This document shows positions 42,614-51,244 of a stretch of 64,000 bases of DNA, in pieces (the first letter of the stretch is position 1; each line of letters starts with the position of its first letter). Under the pieces are notes generated by a model that searched no databases, was not told where the DNA came from, and was given only the letters and a program-made list of their open reading frames with translations. The position numbers were made by a program, and so were the translations under genes. Source of the stretch: Novosphingobium malaysiense (lineage in GTDB: Bacteria; Pseudomonadota; Alphaproteobacteria; Sphingomonadales; Sphingomonadaceae); assembly GCF_000802225.1 (NCBI RefSeq), contig NZ_JTDI01000006.1:124001-188000 (forward strand), in the 5' to 3' direction.

Positions 42614-44833
42614 TCAGAAACTGTAGCGGAAGTTCACGCCGTACTCGCGCGGCGAACCCAGCGACGCCAAGGTTCCGATCCCGGCGAGGCTCAGCTTCTG
42701 GTTGAAGTATTTTTCGTTGAACAGATTGCGCGCAAAGGCGCCGATTTTCCAGCCGGCATCGTCCGGGCCCCAGTTCATGCTGGCATTCACCAGCTCCACC
42801 GGGCCGACGCGCTCGACCGGCAGGTTGGTGTAGCTGGTGTATTTGGAGCTGGTGTAGCTGTACTGGCCCGTCGTGGTCAGGGTTCCGTTGCCCACAGGCT
42901 GCTTCCAGTTGAAACCGAAAGCCGCATTCCACTTCGGCGAGTTCATCAGGCTGTTGCCCGCATAGGAAGCGGGTACGAGCCCGCCCGTCGCCGGATCGAG
43001 AACCTGCGTGTCGTATTCCTTGTACTTGGCATCGAGGTACGCAAGCGAACCGGTGAAGGTCAGGCCATAGACCGGCACCGCGGTGACTTCGAGTTCGAAG
43101 CCCTTGGTGCGCGCGCTGCCGGCATTGGCGATCGAGGCCGAGTTGGCACCCGAAGGATAGGTGATGTTCTGGACCACCTGCATGTCCGAATACCAGTTGT
43201 AGAACGCGGCCAGGTTCACGCGCAGGTGACGATCGAGCAGGTCCGCCTTGAAGCCGGCCTCAATGGTATCGAGCTTTTCCGGATTGTAGGGACCGATGTC
43301 CTGCGCAATGGCGATACGTCCGGTGAAGCCGCCCGACTTGAAACCGCGCGCATAGTAGCCGTAGAGCATCACGTCCGGGTTGACCTTGTAGTCGAGCCCG
43401 ACTTTCCAACCCACGTTGTCCCAGGACTTCTTGCCGCTTGCGACGATCAGGCTGCCCGGAATGATCGGATCGTTGAAGGTCGACTGGCCTGAAGCATTGA
43501 AGGTGTTGGCCGTGGTCGAGGTCGCCTCGGTCTTTTCGTGGCTGTAGCGAATGCCGGCCTGCAGCCGCAGGTTCTCGGTGATATCCTGATAGAGCTGCGC
43601 GAAGCCGGAGAGCGACCAGTTGGTCTGCTTCTGCGTCTGCGGCTGGCCTAGGCCCGGAAGGAAGCCGTCGAGCTTGCCCTGCTGATCGAGGGTATAGTGC
43701 TGGCGGAAATAGTACCCGCCCACGATCAGCCGGGTGGTATCCGTCAGATCGACAAGGTCGCGCAGTTCCTGGCTGAACTGGTGATGCTTGATGCGGCGAT
43801 GAGTCTGCAGCCACACGTTGGTGGTCGCGTCGTCGTCCGAATAGAGGTCGTTGTCATACTCGCGATAGGCGGTGATCGAGGTAAGATCGCCGATGCCGGT
43901 CGACAGATTTTGGGTGAATGTCACCGCATAGGAATCGCGGTCGTTGGCGTCCGGCTGATCGTAGCTGAGCCCGCGCTTGAAATCGAACGGGTTGTCGGTC
44001 TGGCCAGGCACGTAGAACAGTTCACCCGGCCCGGCCACGATAATGCCGGTCTGCGACCCGTTGCGGCTACGCACGTACTGCCCGATCAGCGTGGCGTCGT
44101 AGTCGCCCTGCTCGTACTTCAGGTAACCGCGCAGCGTGGTGATGTTGCGCTCACCGATGCGGCGGTTGTCCGCATAGTTGCGGAAAAAGCCGTCCATCGA
44201 ATTGTGCAGCATCGAGACTTTGCCCGAGAGGTTATCGGTAATCGGGAAGTTCAGCGCCGCATTGAGTTCGAGGTGGTTGTAGTTGCCGTACACCGCCTCG
44301 AATTCGCCGCCCAGTTCGCCGGTTGGCTGCTTGGTCACGACGTTGATGACGCCGCCGGTGGTGTTTGCGCCGAACAGCGTGCCCTGCGGCCCGCGCAGCA
44401 CTTCGACGCGATCGATGTCGAACAGCGAGAGCAGCGCCGCGGTGTTCACGCCCACGACGACGCCGTCGACGACCACCGACACCGTCGTGCCGACGTAGGG
44501 GTCGGCATCGTTCACGCCGACGCCGCGGATGGTGAACACTGCGGAATCGGGCGAATTGGAGAAAGTGTTGATCTGAACATTGGGGATCGAGTTGGACATG
44601 TCCGCAATGTTGTTGACCTGGGCCTCCTGCAGCGAATCGCCCGAAACGGCGGTCACCGAAATCGGCACGTCCTGCTGGCTCTGCACCTGCTTCTGGGCCG
44701 TCACGACGATCTCCTGCAGGCCGCCCGACGCGCCGCCCTGCGGCGCCGTCTCCTGCGCCAGCGCAGGCGCGGAAACCGCAATGCAGGTCCCGGCAAGCAG
44801 GCAGGACAGATATTTCTTGGGTGCAGTTTTCAT
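42614..44833 (-). CDS. TonB-dependent receptor (receptor 3)
   Basis: 739-residue outer-membrane receptor. Signal peptide about 1-26 (ending ALA), TonB-box-like LQEIVVTAQKQ, plug with RGPQGTLFGANTTGG, barrel ending in an aromatic residue (FRYSF). GGGAGAG precedes the ATG. Its plug differs from receptors 1 and 2 (FGANT instead of FGRNATAG) and matches that of receptor 4. First gene of the six-gene oxygenase operon, so its ligand is probably the substrate of those Rieske enzymes or a close relative. Confidence 0.95.
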   Translation of the reverse strand: MKTAPKKYLSCLLAGTCIAVSAPALAQETAPQGGASGGLQEIVVTAQKQVQSQQDVPISVTAVSGDSLQEAQVNNIADMSNSIPNVQINTFSNSPDSAVFTIRGVGVNDADPYVGTTVSVVVDGVVVGVNTAALLSLFDIDRVEVLRGPQGTLFGANTTGGVINVVTKQPTGELGGEFEAVYGNYNHLELNAALNFPITDNLSGKVSMLHNSMDGFFRNYADNRRIGERNITTLRGYLKYEQGDYDATLIGQYVRSRNGSQTGIIVAGPGELFYVPGQTDNPFDFKRGLSYDQPDANDRDSYAVTFTQNLSTGIGDLTSITAYREYDNDLYSDDDATTNVWLQTHRRIKHHQFSQELRDLVDLTDTTRLIVGGYYFRQHYTLDQQGKLDGFLPGLGQPQTQKQTNWSLSGFAQLYQDITENLRLQAGIRYSHEKTEATSTTANTFNASGQSTFNDPIIPGSLIVASGKKSWDNVGWKVGLDYKVNPDVMLYGYYARGFKSGGFTGRIAIAQDIGPYNPEKLDTIEAGFKADLLDRHLRVNLAAFYNWYSDMQVVQNITYPSGANSASIANAGSARTKGFELEVTAVPVYGLTFTGSLAYLDAKYKEYDTQVLDPATGGLVPASYAGNSLMNSPKWNAAFGFNWKQPVGNGTLTTTGQYSYTSSKYTSYTNLPVERVGPVELVNASMNWGPDDAGWKIGAFARNLFNEKYFNQKLSLAGIGTLASLGSPREYGVNFRYSF

Positions 44834-44907
44834 CGCTCAGGCTCTCCCCTCTCCCGACCGCCCGGATCATGCGGCCCGGACTGGCCTTGTCATGTCGGCA
44901 TCAAAAT

Positions 44908-44929
44908 AAACCGACTCATCTGCCGGTTT
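44908..44929. promoter_or_regulatory. Inverted repeat AAACCG-N10-CGGTTT, candidate TetR operator
   Basis: AAACCG (44908-44913) and CGGTTT (44924-44929), extendable to 8-bp arms with one mismatch (AAACCGAC / GCCGGTTT), about 75 bp upstream of receptor 3 and 80 bp upstream of the divergent TetR start. Its placement fits an operator for that regulator. Confidence 0.45.
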
Positions 44930-45009
44930 TTATGCTAGCTTGTTCGCGTCGCGCCCACCTGCCAATTTGGCTAGGTGCCCGCCGATAGCGCCGCAGATGA
45001 GTGGAAATC

Positions 45010-45687
45010 ATGCAAAGCCAGACGACAGCGATCAGGGACCGCGTGCTCAGCGCCCTGCACCCGGAGCATGAATCGGAGCCGCCAGCCAAATGGCAACAGC
45101 GCAAGAGCGCGAGGATGCGCGAGCGGCTGGTCTCAGCCGCGGTCGATTGCCTGGTCGAGGATGGCTACCCCGGCCTGACCACCGCTGCCGTGGCCACGCG
45201 GACCGGCGCCTCACGCGGCGCCATGCACCACCATTTCCCCACGCGCATGGAGCTTGTCGCCGCGGTCGTCGATCACGTGGTCTATCACCGCATGCGCACG
45301 TTCCTTGCCGATTACTTCGAGGCGGTAGAGCTGCGCACCGACGAGCCCCTTATCGAGCTTGCATGCGAAGCGCATTGGCGCTCGGTGCAAACGCGCGACT
45401 ACGCCGCCTGGCTCGAACTGACCGTCGCCGCGCGCACCGACGCGGAACTCGCCGCGATCTTCGATCCCGCGGCGCGCCGCTATGACGAAGTCTGGACCAG
45501 CGAGATGATCGAGGCCTTCCCGCAGTGGCAGGACCACTGGGACCTGCTCAAGCTGGCCAACGACTTTACCAGCGCCATCCACATGGGGATGTTGCTGCAT
45601 ACCCCGATGTTCGGATCGCCCGACCGGTTGGAGCGTCTCCAGCGTTTTGCCGCTCACACCATGCAGCAACTCTACGAAAACCGCTGA
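45010..45687 (+). CDS. TetR/AcrR-family transcriptional regulator
   Basis: 225 residues from ATG 45010 (GAGTGG seven bases upstream); GTG 45001 is an alternative. A long N-terminal arm precedes a TetR domain with helix-turn-helix GLTTAAVATRTGASRGAMHHHFP at about 54-76. The C-terminal half is helical. Divergent from the receptor 3/Rieske operon with an inverted repeat between, so it probably controls that operon. Its ligand may be an intermediate of the pathway. It is followed by a weak hairpin at 45693 and a longer stem-loop at 45775. Confidence 0.88.
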   Translation: MQSQTTAIRDRVLSALHPEHESEPPAKWQQRKSARMRERLVSAAVDCLVEDGYPGLTTAAVATRTGASRGAMHHHFPTRMELVAAVVDHVVYHRMRTFLADYFEAVELRTDEPLIELACEAHWRSVQTRDYAAWLELTVAARTDAELAAIFDPAARRYDEVWTSEMIEAFPQWQDHWDLLKLANDFTSAIHMGMLLHTPMFGSPDRLERLQRFAAHTMQQLYENR

Positions 45688-45692
45688 GCAGG

Positions 45693-45706
45693 CCCCTTCG
45701 GGGTTT
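45693..45706 (+). terminator. Weak intrinsic terminator candidate after TetR
   Basis: CCCC-TTC-GGGG followed by TTT, six bases past the TetR stop. The stem is short, so this is uncertain. Confidence 0.3.
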
Positions 45707-45774
45707 CTCTCACAAGTGACAGGTAGCCCGCCCTGCCGCCATCTTCCAGACTTCCCGTGCAATCAGAAACGAAT

Positions 45775-45803
45775 CTTGCGGCGCCGATACGCGGTGCCGC
45801 AAG
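45775..45803 (+). promoter_or_regulatory. Stem-loop in the leader of the SDR gene at 45837
   Basis: CTTGCGGCGCCG (45775-45786) pairs with 45792-45803 through 12 bp with one G-T pair around ATACG. It ends 33 bp upstream of the ATG and is followed by AATTT rather than a T-run. It could be a leader regulatory hairpin or a boundary after the TetR gene. Confidence 0.45.
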
Positions 45804-45836
45804 AATTTCGTCGAGAGGACAGAGGAAAGGAACTCC

Positions 45837-46523
45837 ATGGCCAACGTGGCAATCACCGGCGCCGGTCGCGGCATCGCGTTCGAACTGGCGAAGCAGCATC
45901 TGGCAAAGGGCGATCGCGTCTATGCGCTGGTCCGCAACCCTTCCGGCGCCGACGACCTCAACGCCCTTGCGGCCGGCTCAAATGGCAAGCTCACGGTCCA
46001 CACGATGGACGTCGGCAGCGATGAATCGGTCAAGGCCGGCGCGGCCGCGACCGGCGACGGCCCGATCGACCTCCTCTACAACGTGGCCGGCATCGTCGGC
46101 GAAATGGCCCCGCAGCTCGACAAGGTCGACTGGAAGGATTTCGACGATGCGATCGAGATCATGCTCAAGGGGCCGTTGCGGGTGCTGATCGCGTTCCTGC
46201 CGCGCATGAGCGAGGGCAGCAAGGTGATGAACTTCTCCAGCCAGCTCGCCGCCTCGACCTGGCCCTATGGCGGGTTCTATCCCTACGTCGCCACCAAGGC
46301 CGGGCTCAACCGCATGATGCGCTCCGTTGCCATCGATCTGAAAGACCGCGGCATCGTCGTCGGCTTGATTCATCCCGGCTATGTCCAGACCGACATGGGC
46401 GGCCCCGACGCGGAAATCACGCCCGAGGACAGCGCCAGCCAGATCGTCGCTCTCGCCGAAGGCTGGAAGCTCGAGGACAGCGGCGAATTCTTCAAGTGGA
46501 ACGGCGAAAAGCACGCCTGGTAA
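45837..46523 (+). CDS. Short-chain dehydrogenase/reductase (SDR), C-factor-like
   Basis: 228-residue short SDR of the C-factor type. The cofactor loop is TGAGRGIAF, with Ala in place of the last Gly of TGxxxGxG. NVAG replaces NNAG. Catalytic Ser is in FSSQLAASTW, Tyr and Lys in YPYVATKAG. The C-terminus is short, lacking the usual late DGG motif. GAGGAAAGGAAC precedes the start. It is followed after 13 bp by an NTF2-like gene with AAGGAG, forming a two-gene unit. Confidence 0.9.
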   Translation: MANVAITGAGRGIAFELAKQHLAKGDRVYALVRNPSGADDLNALAAGSNGKLTVHTMDVGSDESVKAGAAATGDGPIDLLYNVAGIVGEMAPQLDKVDWKDFDDAIEIMLKGPLRVLIAFLPRMSEGSKVMNFSSQLAASTWPYGGFYPYVATKAGLNRMMRSVAIDLKDRGIVVGLIHPGYVQTDMGGPDAEITPEDSASQIVALAEGWKLEDSGEFFKWNGEKHAW

Positions 46524-46536
46524 GGAGTTTTGCACC

Positions 46537-46971
46537 ATGGCCTTTACTGGACCTGTAGATGACCGCCTCGCGATCCGCGAACTCATGGATACCCACGCCC
46601 ACGGAGTAATGACGAAGGACCCCGAACTGTGGGGCTCCATCTGGGCCGAAGACGCCTATTGGGAATTGCCGGAATACCCCGACCTCGGTGGGTTCGACGG
46701 CAAGGAAACGATCGTCGGTGCCTGGACCGAATCGATGAAGCGCTACGGTCTCGAAAACATGTCGAAGCCGATGATCTACTTCATGCAGCCCGGCGCGATC
46801 GAGATCGAAGGCAACCGGGCAAAGACCGTCGCCTACACGATCGAGATCTACGACGATCCCGATACCGGCAAGCGCACGCGCACGACCGGCCGTTATGACG
46901 ACGAACTGGAAAAGCGGGACGGCAACTGGCTGTTCACGCGCCGCGCCTACCGCTCGATCCTCAACGACTGA
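46537..46971 (+). CDS. NTF2/SnoaL-like protein (copy 3)
   Basis: 144 residues with an N-terminal helix (DDRLAIRELMDTHAHGVM), ELWGSIWAEDAYWELPEY, KTIVGAW-like stretch and a final beta pair (RTTGRYDDELEKRDGNWLF). The start at ATG 46537 has an AAGGAG site; the longer frame upstream lies within the SDR gene. In this family Asp/His pairs can act in dehydration or isomerisation; DTHAHG contains a His-rich patch near residue 20. Convergent with the EthD gene across 21 bp. Confidence 0.86.
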   Translation: MAFTGPVDDRLAIRELMDTHAHGVMTKDPELWGSIWAEDAYWELPEYPDLGGFDGKETIVGAWTESMKRYGLENMSKPMIYFMQPGAIEIEGNRAKTVAYTIEIYDDPDTGKRTRTTGRYDDELEKRDGNWLFTRRAYRSILND

Positions 46972-46992
46972 CCCGGCACCCCGCCGTTCGCA

Positions 46993-47352
46993 TCAGGCGA
47001 GCGGCGGCATGTCCGACTGGCTTTGGGTTACGTTGAACGTCCGCATTCGACTGCGATCGAACAGTTTTTCCTCATCCTCGACGATCATTGCCAGCGTTGC
47101 CGGTTCGCCAATCGCCGCAAAGCAGGCCTTGCGTGTGGCTTCGTCAGGAAAATCGATCTCCAGTATCACATCGAAGTCCTGGTCCTGGTCGATCCCGTCG
47201 GCCGGTTCGAGAAACCGGCGCACGTAGCGCGTGGCGTAACCGGACAGCACCTTCTCGCCGATGAGACGGTGATTGCTCTCGTAATAGGTGCGGAATTCTT
47301 CCCGGCTCGTGCCGGCCTTTCGCTTGAGAAGTGAGACAACAGTAACGGTCAT
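46993..47352 (-). CDS. EthD-domain protein
   Basis: 119-residue dimeric alpha/beta-barrel protein: VVSLLKRKAGTSREEFRTYYESNH near the start, with the conserved His at the end of the first helix, and a final FNVTQ strand. EthD proteins accompany P450 and oxygenase systems, and their reactions are mostly unknown. The start ATG overlaps the TIM-barrel gene stop by 4 bp. Last gene of the leftward Rieske-TIM-EthD operon. A larger EthD-type protein is at 58164. Confidence 0.86.
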   Translation of the reverse strand: MTVTVVSLLKRKAGTSREEFRTYYESNHRLIGEKVLSGYATRYVRRFLEPADGIDQDQDFDVILEIDFPDEATRKACFAAIGEPATLAMIVEDEEKLFDRSRMRTFNVTQSQSDMPPLA

Positions 47353-48140
47353 GTCAGGCCCTCCAGCCAGCTACGCGTTGCCTCTAGCACCGCCTTGGCC
47401 CTCAGCGCGGGATGCGTAAACGCTTCGCGCAGGGTCGCGCTGCGCAGTTCGATCGATAGCGGTATGTTCACGGGCAGCGCCCGGAGCATCGCCGCCAGAG
47501 GCAGCACGCCCTCTCCGCATTGTTCCCGCAGGTCGATGGCATCGGTTATCACCGCATCGAAGTCGCCCGGATCGGGCCTTTCGCCGCGCGCATCGCAGAT
47601 CTGCGCATAGGGCAGCAACGCCCGATCGATCGCCGCGATCTGCTCGACGCTCGCCCCCGAGCGGTCGACATGGATCGGATCGATCAGCACCGCGCGCAGG
47701 GGATGGGCCACCCGGTCGAGGATGGCGAGCGCCTGCGCCAGGTCTTTCACCTCGGTGAATATCCCGAACTCCAGGGCGACCCGCATCCCCGAACCCTCCG
47801 CATGGCGGCACAATGCCGCCAGCTTGTCGGCCGTGGCCCCGTGATCGGGGTCGGAGGAAACGCAAAGGACATTGGCTGCCCCCAGTTCCACTCCGACGTC
47901 GATCAACTTGCGATGGTCGTCGAGCGAGGAATCGGGCTTGATCCAGATGACCTCGACATCGAGCACCGGCAGTCCGGTCCGCGCGAGGGCGGCGCGCGTC
48001 TCACGGGTCGTCTGCGCCGTCCATTCGGATGGTTCGACCCACAGGCCGACCGCGTCATACCCCGCGGCACCACCCGCCTCCACGACATCGACGGCGCCGA
48101 ATTCAGGCAGCACGCCCGATGCCAGTGACAGTTTGTGCAT
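47349..48140 (-). CDS. Sugar phosphate isomerase/epimerase-like TIM-barrel protein
   Basis: 263 residues of the xylose-isomerase-like TIM-barrel family (AP endonuclease 2 fold). The pattern includes an early AAGYDAVGLWVEP, VLDVEVIWIKPD, VALEFGIF and AVLIDPIHVDRSG, with a late SIELRSATLREAF. The Glu and Asp in these stretches are the usual divalent-metal ligands. It lies 28 bp after the Rieske stop and overlaps the EthD gene by 4 bp. In oxygenase clusters this family can act as isomerase, epimerase or hydrolase; no specific reaction can be assigned. Confidence 0.85.
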   Translation of the reverse strand: MHKLSLASGVLPEFGAVDVVEAGGAAGYDAVGLWVEPSEWTAQTTRETRAALARTGLPVLDVEVIWIKPDSSLDDHRKLIDVGVELGAANVLCVSSDPDHGATADKLAALCRHAEGSGMRVALEFGIFTEVKDLAQALAILDRVAHPLRAVLIDPIHVDRSGASVEQIAAIDRALLPYAQICDARGERPDPGDFDAVITDAIDLREQCGEGVLPLAAMLRALPVNIPLSIELRSATLREAFTHPALRAKAVLEATRSWLEGLT

Positions 48141-48168
48141 GCGTGCCCTCCCCCGGCGTTCCCGGCCC

Positions 48169-49344
48169 TTACATGGTCGGTTCGGGCGTAGAGGGATCGT
48201 CCTCCAGATACCAGTTCAGCCACTCGTGGAAATACTGGTTGCCGCGCTCGTTGCGGCCAAAGACGATTTCGTCGTGGGCTCCCGATTCCAGGCCCTTCTG
48301 GATCTCCATGCCGATGACGTAGTCTTCCTGGTAGGTGACGTCGCGAAAGAAGTTCATTGCCGCTTCCACGGCCTCGCGGTCGGCCTCGTCCTTAACCGGT
48401 TCACGGCGCAGGTAGTTGAGCACGGTGCGGTTCTTGTCCGGCGTCGGCCCGGGGAACAGCTGGGCTACCTGGGTGATTTCGGGCGCGATGAACACCGATA
48501 CGTTCGGGAAGAAAATGCGCACGAAGTCGTAGCCCTCGTTCTCGCATTCGCCCCATTTCTCGCGCGGCACGTCCTTGAGCTGTTCGGCGATGGTGTGTTG
48601 TGGAAAGCCGATTCGCATGTTGGGGCCGAAACCCTCGTAATGCATGGTGTTGGAGGGCGTGCGCGGAAAGATCGTTTCCGGGTGGAGCGACTTGAAGTGA
48701 TAGCCCTCGAGATAGCCGTCGAAGGCGATCTTCCAGTTGGCACCCTCGATCGTGCGATTGCCGAGATAGGTCCAGTTGGCGAAGTCGAGCGCCTCGAAGT
48801 CCTCCAGGTAGCCCCGGAAGTAGGTATCGAGATTCATCGGCGCATTGGGCGTCAGGCATACGAAGATCATGCCGGCGCGCTCTTCGCACGGCAGTTCGCG
48901 AAGTCCCATCTGCGACTTGTCGACGTCGCCGAAAGTATTCGCCTCCGAAATCCCGATGAGCTTGCCGTCCGAGCCGAAAGTCCAGGAATGGTACTTGCAG
49001 GTAAAGCGCGTGCAATTGCCCTTGCCTTCGGCCACGGGCGCGCCGCGGTGCGAACATACGTTCAGGAATGCGCGAACCTTGCCCTGCTTGTCCCGGTTGA
49101 TCAGTACCGGCATGCCGACTGCTTCCATCGCCTTGTAATCGCCGGGATTGGGCAATTCCGCGGTAAAGGCCAGCATCAGCGGGGTACGCTTGAAAACGAG
49201 CTCAATCTCGGCGTTGAACTGGTCCTTGTCCGTATAGCTGCTCGACGGCACACGAAGCGGCTTGTCGGTCTGGAAGGTCTTCTTGTTCTCGACATAGTCG
49301 AGCATGATTTCTGCAACGTCACCGAGCTGTTTCAAGCGGTCCAC
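48169..49344 (-). CDS. Rieske non-heme iron oxygenase, alpha subunit (type B, copy 1)
   Basis: 391 residues starting at GTG 49344, preceded by GGGAGA. The Rieske ligands are Cys97, His99, Cys116, His119 (NVCSHRGAP, CKYHSW). Iron motif LEGYHFKSLH: His216 and His221 with Glu213 at the usual Asp position. It is similar to the protein at 56121 in length and in motifs such as RTPLMLAF/RVPLMLAL, ANTFGDVD/ASTFGDVD and GANWKIAFDGYLEGYHF. Heads the operon with the TIM-barrel and EthD genes. No partner redox genes nearby. Confidence 0.92.
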   Translation of the reverse strand: MDRLKQLGDVAEIMLDYVENKKTFQTDKPLRVPSSSYTDKDQFNAEIELVFKRTPLMLAFTAELPNPGDYKAMEAVGMPVLINRDKQGKVRAFLNVCSHRGAPVAEGKGNCTRFTCKYHSWTFGSDGKLIGISEANTFGDVDKSQMGLRELPCEERAGMIFVCLTPNAPMNLDTYFRGYLEDFEALDFANWTYLGNRTIEGANWKIAFDGYLEGYHFKSLHPETIFPRTPSNTMHYEGFGPNMRIGFPQHTIAEQLKDVPREKWGECENEGYDFVRIFFPNVSVFIAPEITQVAQLFPGPTPDKNRTVLNYLRREPVKDEADREAVEAAMNFFRDVTYQEDYVIGMEIQKGLESGAHDEIVFGRNERGNQYFHEWLNWYLEDDPSTPEPTM

Positions 49345-49485
49345 GGTATTCTCCCGGATTAGGTTCTGAAACGGAGTCTGGGACAGCAGCCGATGGGCGA
49401 CAAGCTGAACAAGGTGCTAGTTCGTGCAGCCATCTTGGCACTTTGGACAGTTGGCCTGCGAATCTTTGGAGGGCACTCAGCAGCC

Positions 49486-51120
49486 ATGACGGAGAGGAAG
49501 AGCCCACCATGGGCATGGCTTGAAATTCCCCCACCCCACCTGGCCGCCTATGCCGGCAAGGGAGTGTGGGACGAACGCACCATCGCCGAGCAGGCAACCG
49601 CGCTTGCCGAAGCCGATCCCGGCTTCGCCGCCCTTGTCGAGGGCGAAACGCAGGTCACGCGCGAGCAGATCGTTGCCGATGCCGAAGCCCTCTCGGCCGC
49701 GATGCACGCACGCGGCCTGAGGCCTGGTGATGTCATTGCCTTCCAGGTGCCGAACTGGCGCGAAACCATGGTCATCAACACCGCGGCGGCCATGTCCGGT
49801 CTGGTCGTCAACCCGATCGTGCCCATCTACCGCGACCATGAGGTCACCCTGATGCTGGGCGACTGCGGCGCCAAGGCCTTCTTCGTGGCGTCCTCTTTCC
49901 GCAAGTACGATTTCGCCGCCATGGCGCAGCGCATCCGCGCGGACCTGCCTGAACTCGACCACGTGTTTACCGTGCGCGGCGAAGGACAGGACGATTATGC
50001 GGCTCTCGTCGCGGAAGGCCGCGCGTCGCGCTTCGCCAGACCGAAAGTGGATCCTCTCGGCGTAAAAATGGTGCTCTATACCTCGGGCACCACCGGCCGT
50101 CCCAAGGGTGTCCTTCACAGCCACGTCTCGATTGCCCGCATCCTGAAGGAAAGCGGTGCATACTGGGGGGTCCAGCCTGGAGAAGGCACGCTCATGCCGT
50201 CGCCGGTCACGCACGTCTCGGGCTATGCCAACGGCCTCGAGGCCCCCTTCATCTGCGGCACTCGCACGGTGCTGATGGAAAGCTGGAACGCCGACGAAGC
50301 GCTTGCCCTGATCGACCGGCACCATCTCGTCGGCACGGTCGCGGCCACGCCGTTCCTCGTCGAGCTGGCCGCAGCGGCCCGCAAGGCAGGCAATCCCCTG
50401 CCCAGCTTCCGTTTCTTCGCCTGTGGCGGTGCGGCCGTTCCCAACGACCTGATCCCGGCAGCGAATGCCGCTTTTGCCCATTGCCGCGCCTTCCGCGTCT
50501 TCGGCGCTTCCGAAGTCCCGCTCGTCACCTTCGGCTGGCCCAACGTGGAAACGCTTGCCGCCACGACCGACGGCGCCATCGTCGACTACGACGTACGGAT
50601 CGTCGATCACGAGGATAGGGATCTCCCCAACGGGCAGGAGGGCGAAATCCTTGCGCGGGGGCCCGGGATGATGCTCGGATATGCCGACGAGGCGCAAAGC
50701 CGCGAGGCAATTACCACCGACGGCTTCTTCCGCACCGGCGACCTCGGCGTGCGTAGCGACGAAGGCGCGATCACCATCACCGGCCGCAAGAAGGACCTGA
50801 TCATCCGCGGCGGCGAAAACATTTCCGCCAAGGAGATCGAGGACGTGCTGCACGCGCATCCAAACGTGCGCGAAGCCGCGGTCGTCGCCATGCCGCATGC
50901 CCGTCTCGGCGAAGGCGTGTGCGCCTATATCCTCTCCGAAGGCGAGCGACCTTCCCCGCAGGATCTGGCCGCCCACGTCGCCGCCAGCGGCCTTGCCAGG
51001 CAAAAGATACCTGAGCGTTTCGAGTATCGCGAAGACTTCCCGCGTACAGCTTCGGGCAAGGTCCGCAAGGACCAGTTGCGCGCGGACGTGAAGGCGCTGG
51101 TCGAAGCCGCCGAAGCCTGA
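49486..51120 (+). CDS. AMP-dependent acyl-CoA synthetase
   Basis: 544 residues from ATG 49486 (GGAGGG 13 bases upstream); ATG 49393 would add 31 residues and is possible. Adenylate-forming ligase with P-loop YTSGTTGRPKG (198-208), GASEVPLVTFGWP region, GFFRTGDLGV, ITITGRKKDLIIRGGENIS and a C-terminal ASGKVRKD with the catalytic Lys. It likely activates an aromatic or alicyclic acid. Not closely similar to the ligase at 16774. Divergent from the Rieske operon (about 140 bp gap) and convergent with the FAD dehydrogenase gene across a repeat. Confidence 0.92.
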   Translation: MTERKSPPWAWLEIPPPHLAAYAGKGVWDERTIAEQATALAEADPGFAALVEGETQVTREQIVADAEALSAAMHARGLRPGDVIAFQVPNWRETMVINTAAAMSGLVVNPIVPIYRDHEVTLMLGDCGAKAFFVASSFRKYDFAAMAQRIRADLPELDHVFTVRGEGQDDYAALVAEGRASRFARPKVDPLGVKMVLYTSGTTGRPKGVLHSHVSIARILKESGAYWGVQPGEGTLMPSPVTHVSGYANGLEAPFICGTRTVLMESWNADEALALIDRHHLVGTVAATPFLVELAAAARKAGNPLPSFRFFACGGAAVPNDLIPAANAAFAHCRAFRVFGASEVPLVTFGWPNVETLAATTDGAIVDYDVRIVDHEDRDLPNGQEGEILARGPGMMLGYADEAQSREAITTDGFFRTGDLGVRSDEGAITITGRKKDLIIRGGENISAKEIEDVLHAHPNVREAAVVAMPHARLGEGVCAYILSEGERPSPQDLAAHVAASGLARQKIPERFEYREDFPRTASGKVRKDQLRADVKALVEAAEA

Positions 51121-51133
51121 GGATTTTGCAAGA

Positions 51134-51211
51134 CGTCATCCCAGCGCAGGCCGGGATCGCGGGTTACCTTGCACGACGCCGAAACCGATCCCAGCTTTCG
51201 CTGGGACGACG
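51134..51211. repeat. Intergenic inverted repeat (CCAGCGCAGGCTGGG family), copy 2
   Basis: The left end CGTCATCCCAGCGCAGG (51134-51150) and right end CGCTGGGACGACG (51199-51211) are inverted relative to each other, with one diverged arm (AGCTTTCGCTGGG). The core matches copy 1 at 36790. It separates convergent ligase and FAD dehydrogenase genes. Confidence 0.78.
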
Positions 51212-51244
51212 GGGAGCGGCTATCGAGCCTCGGCGCCTTGGTGA

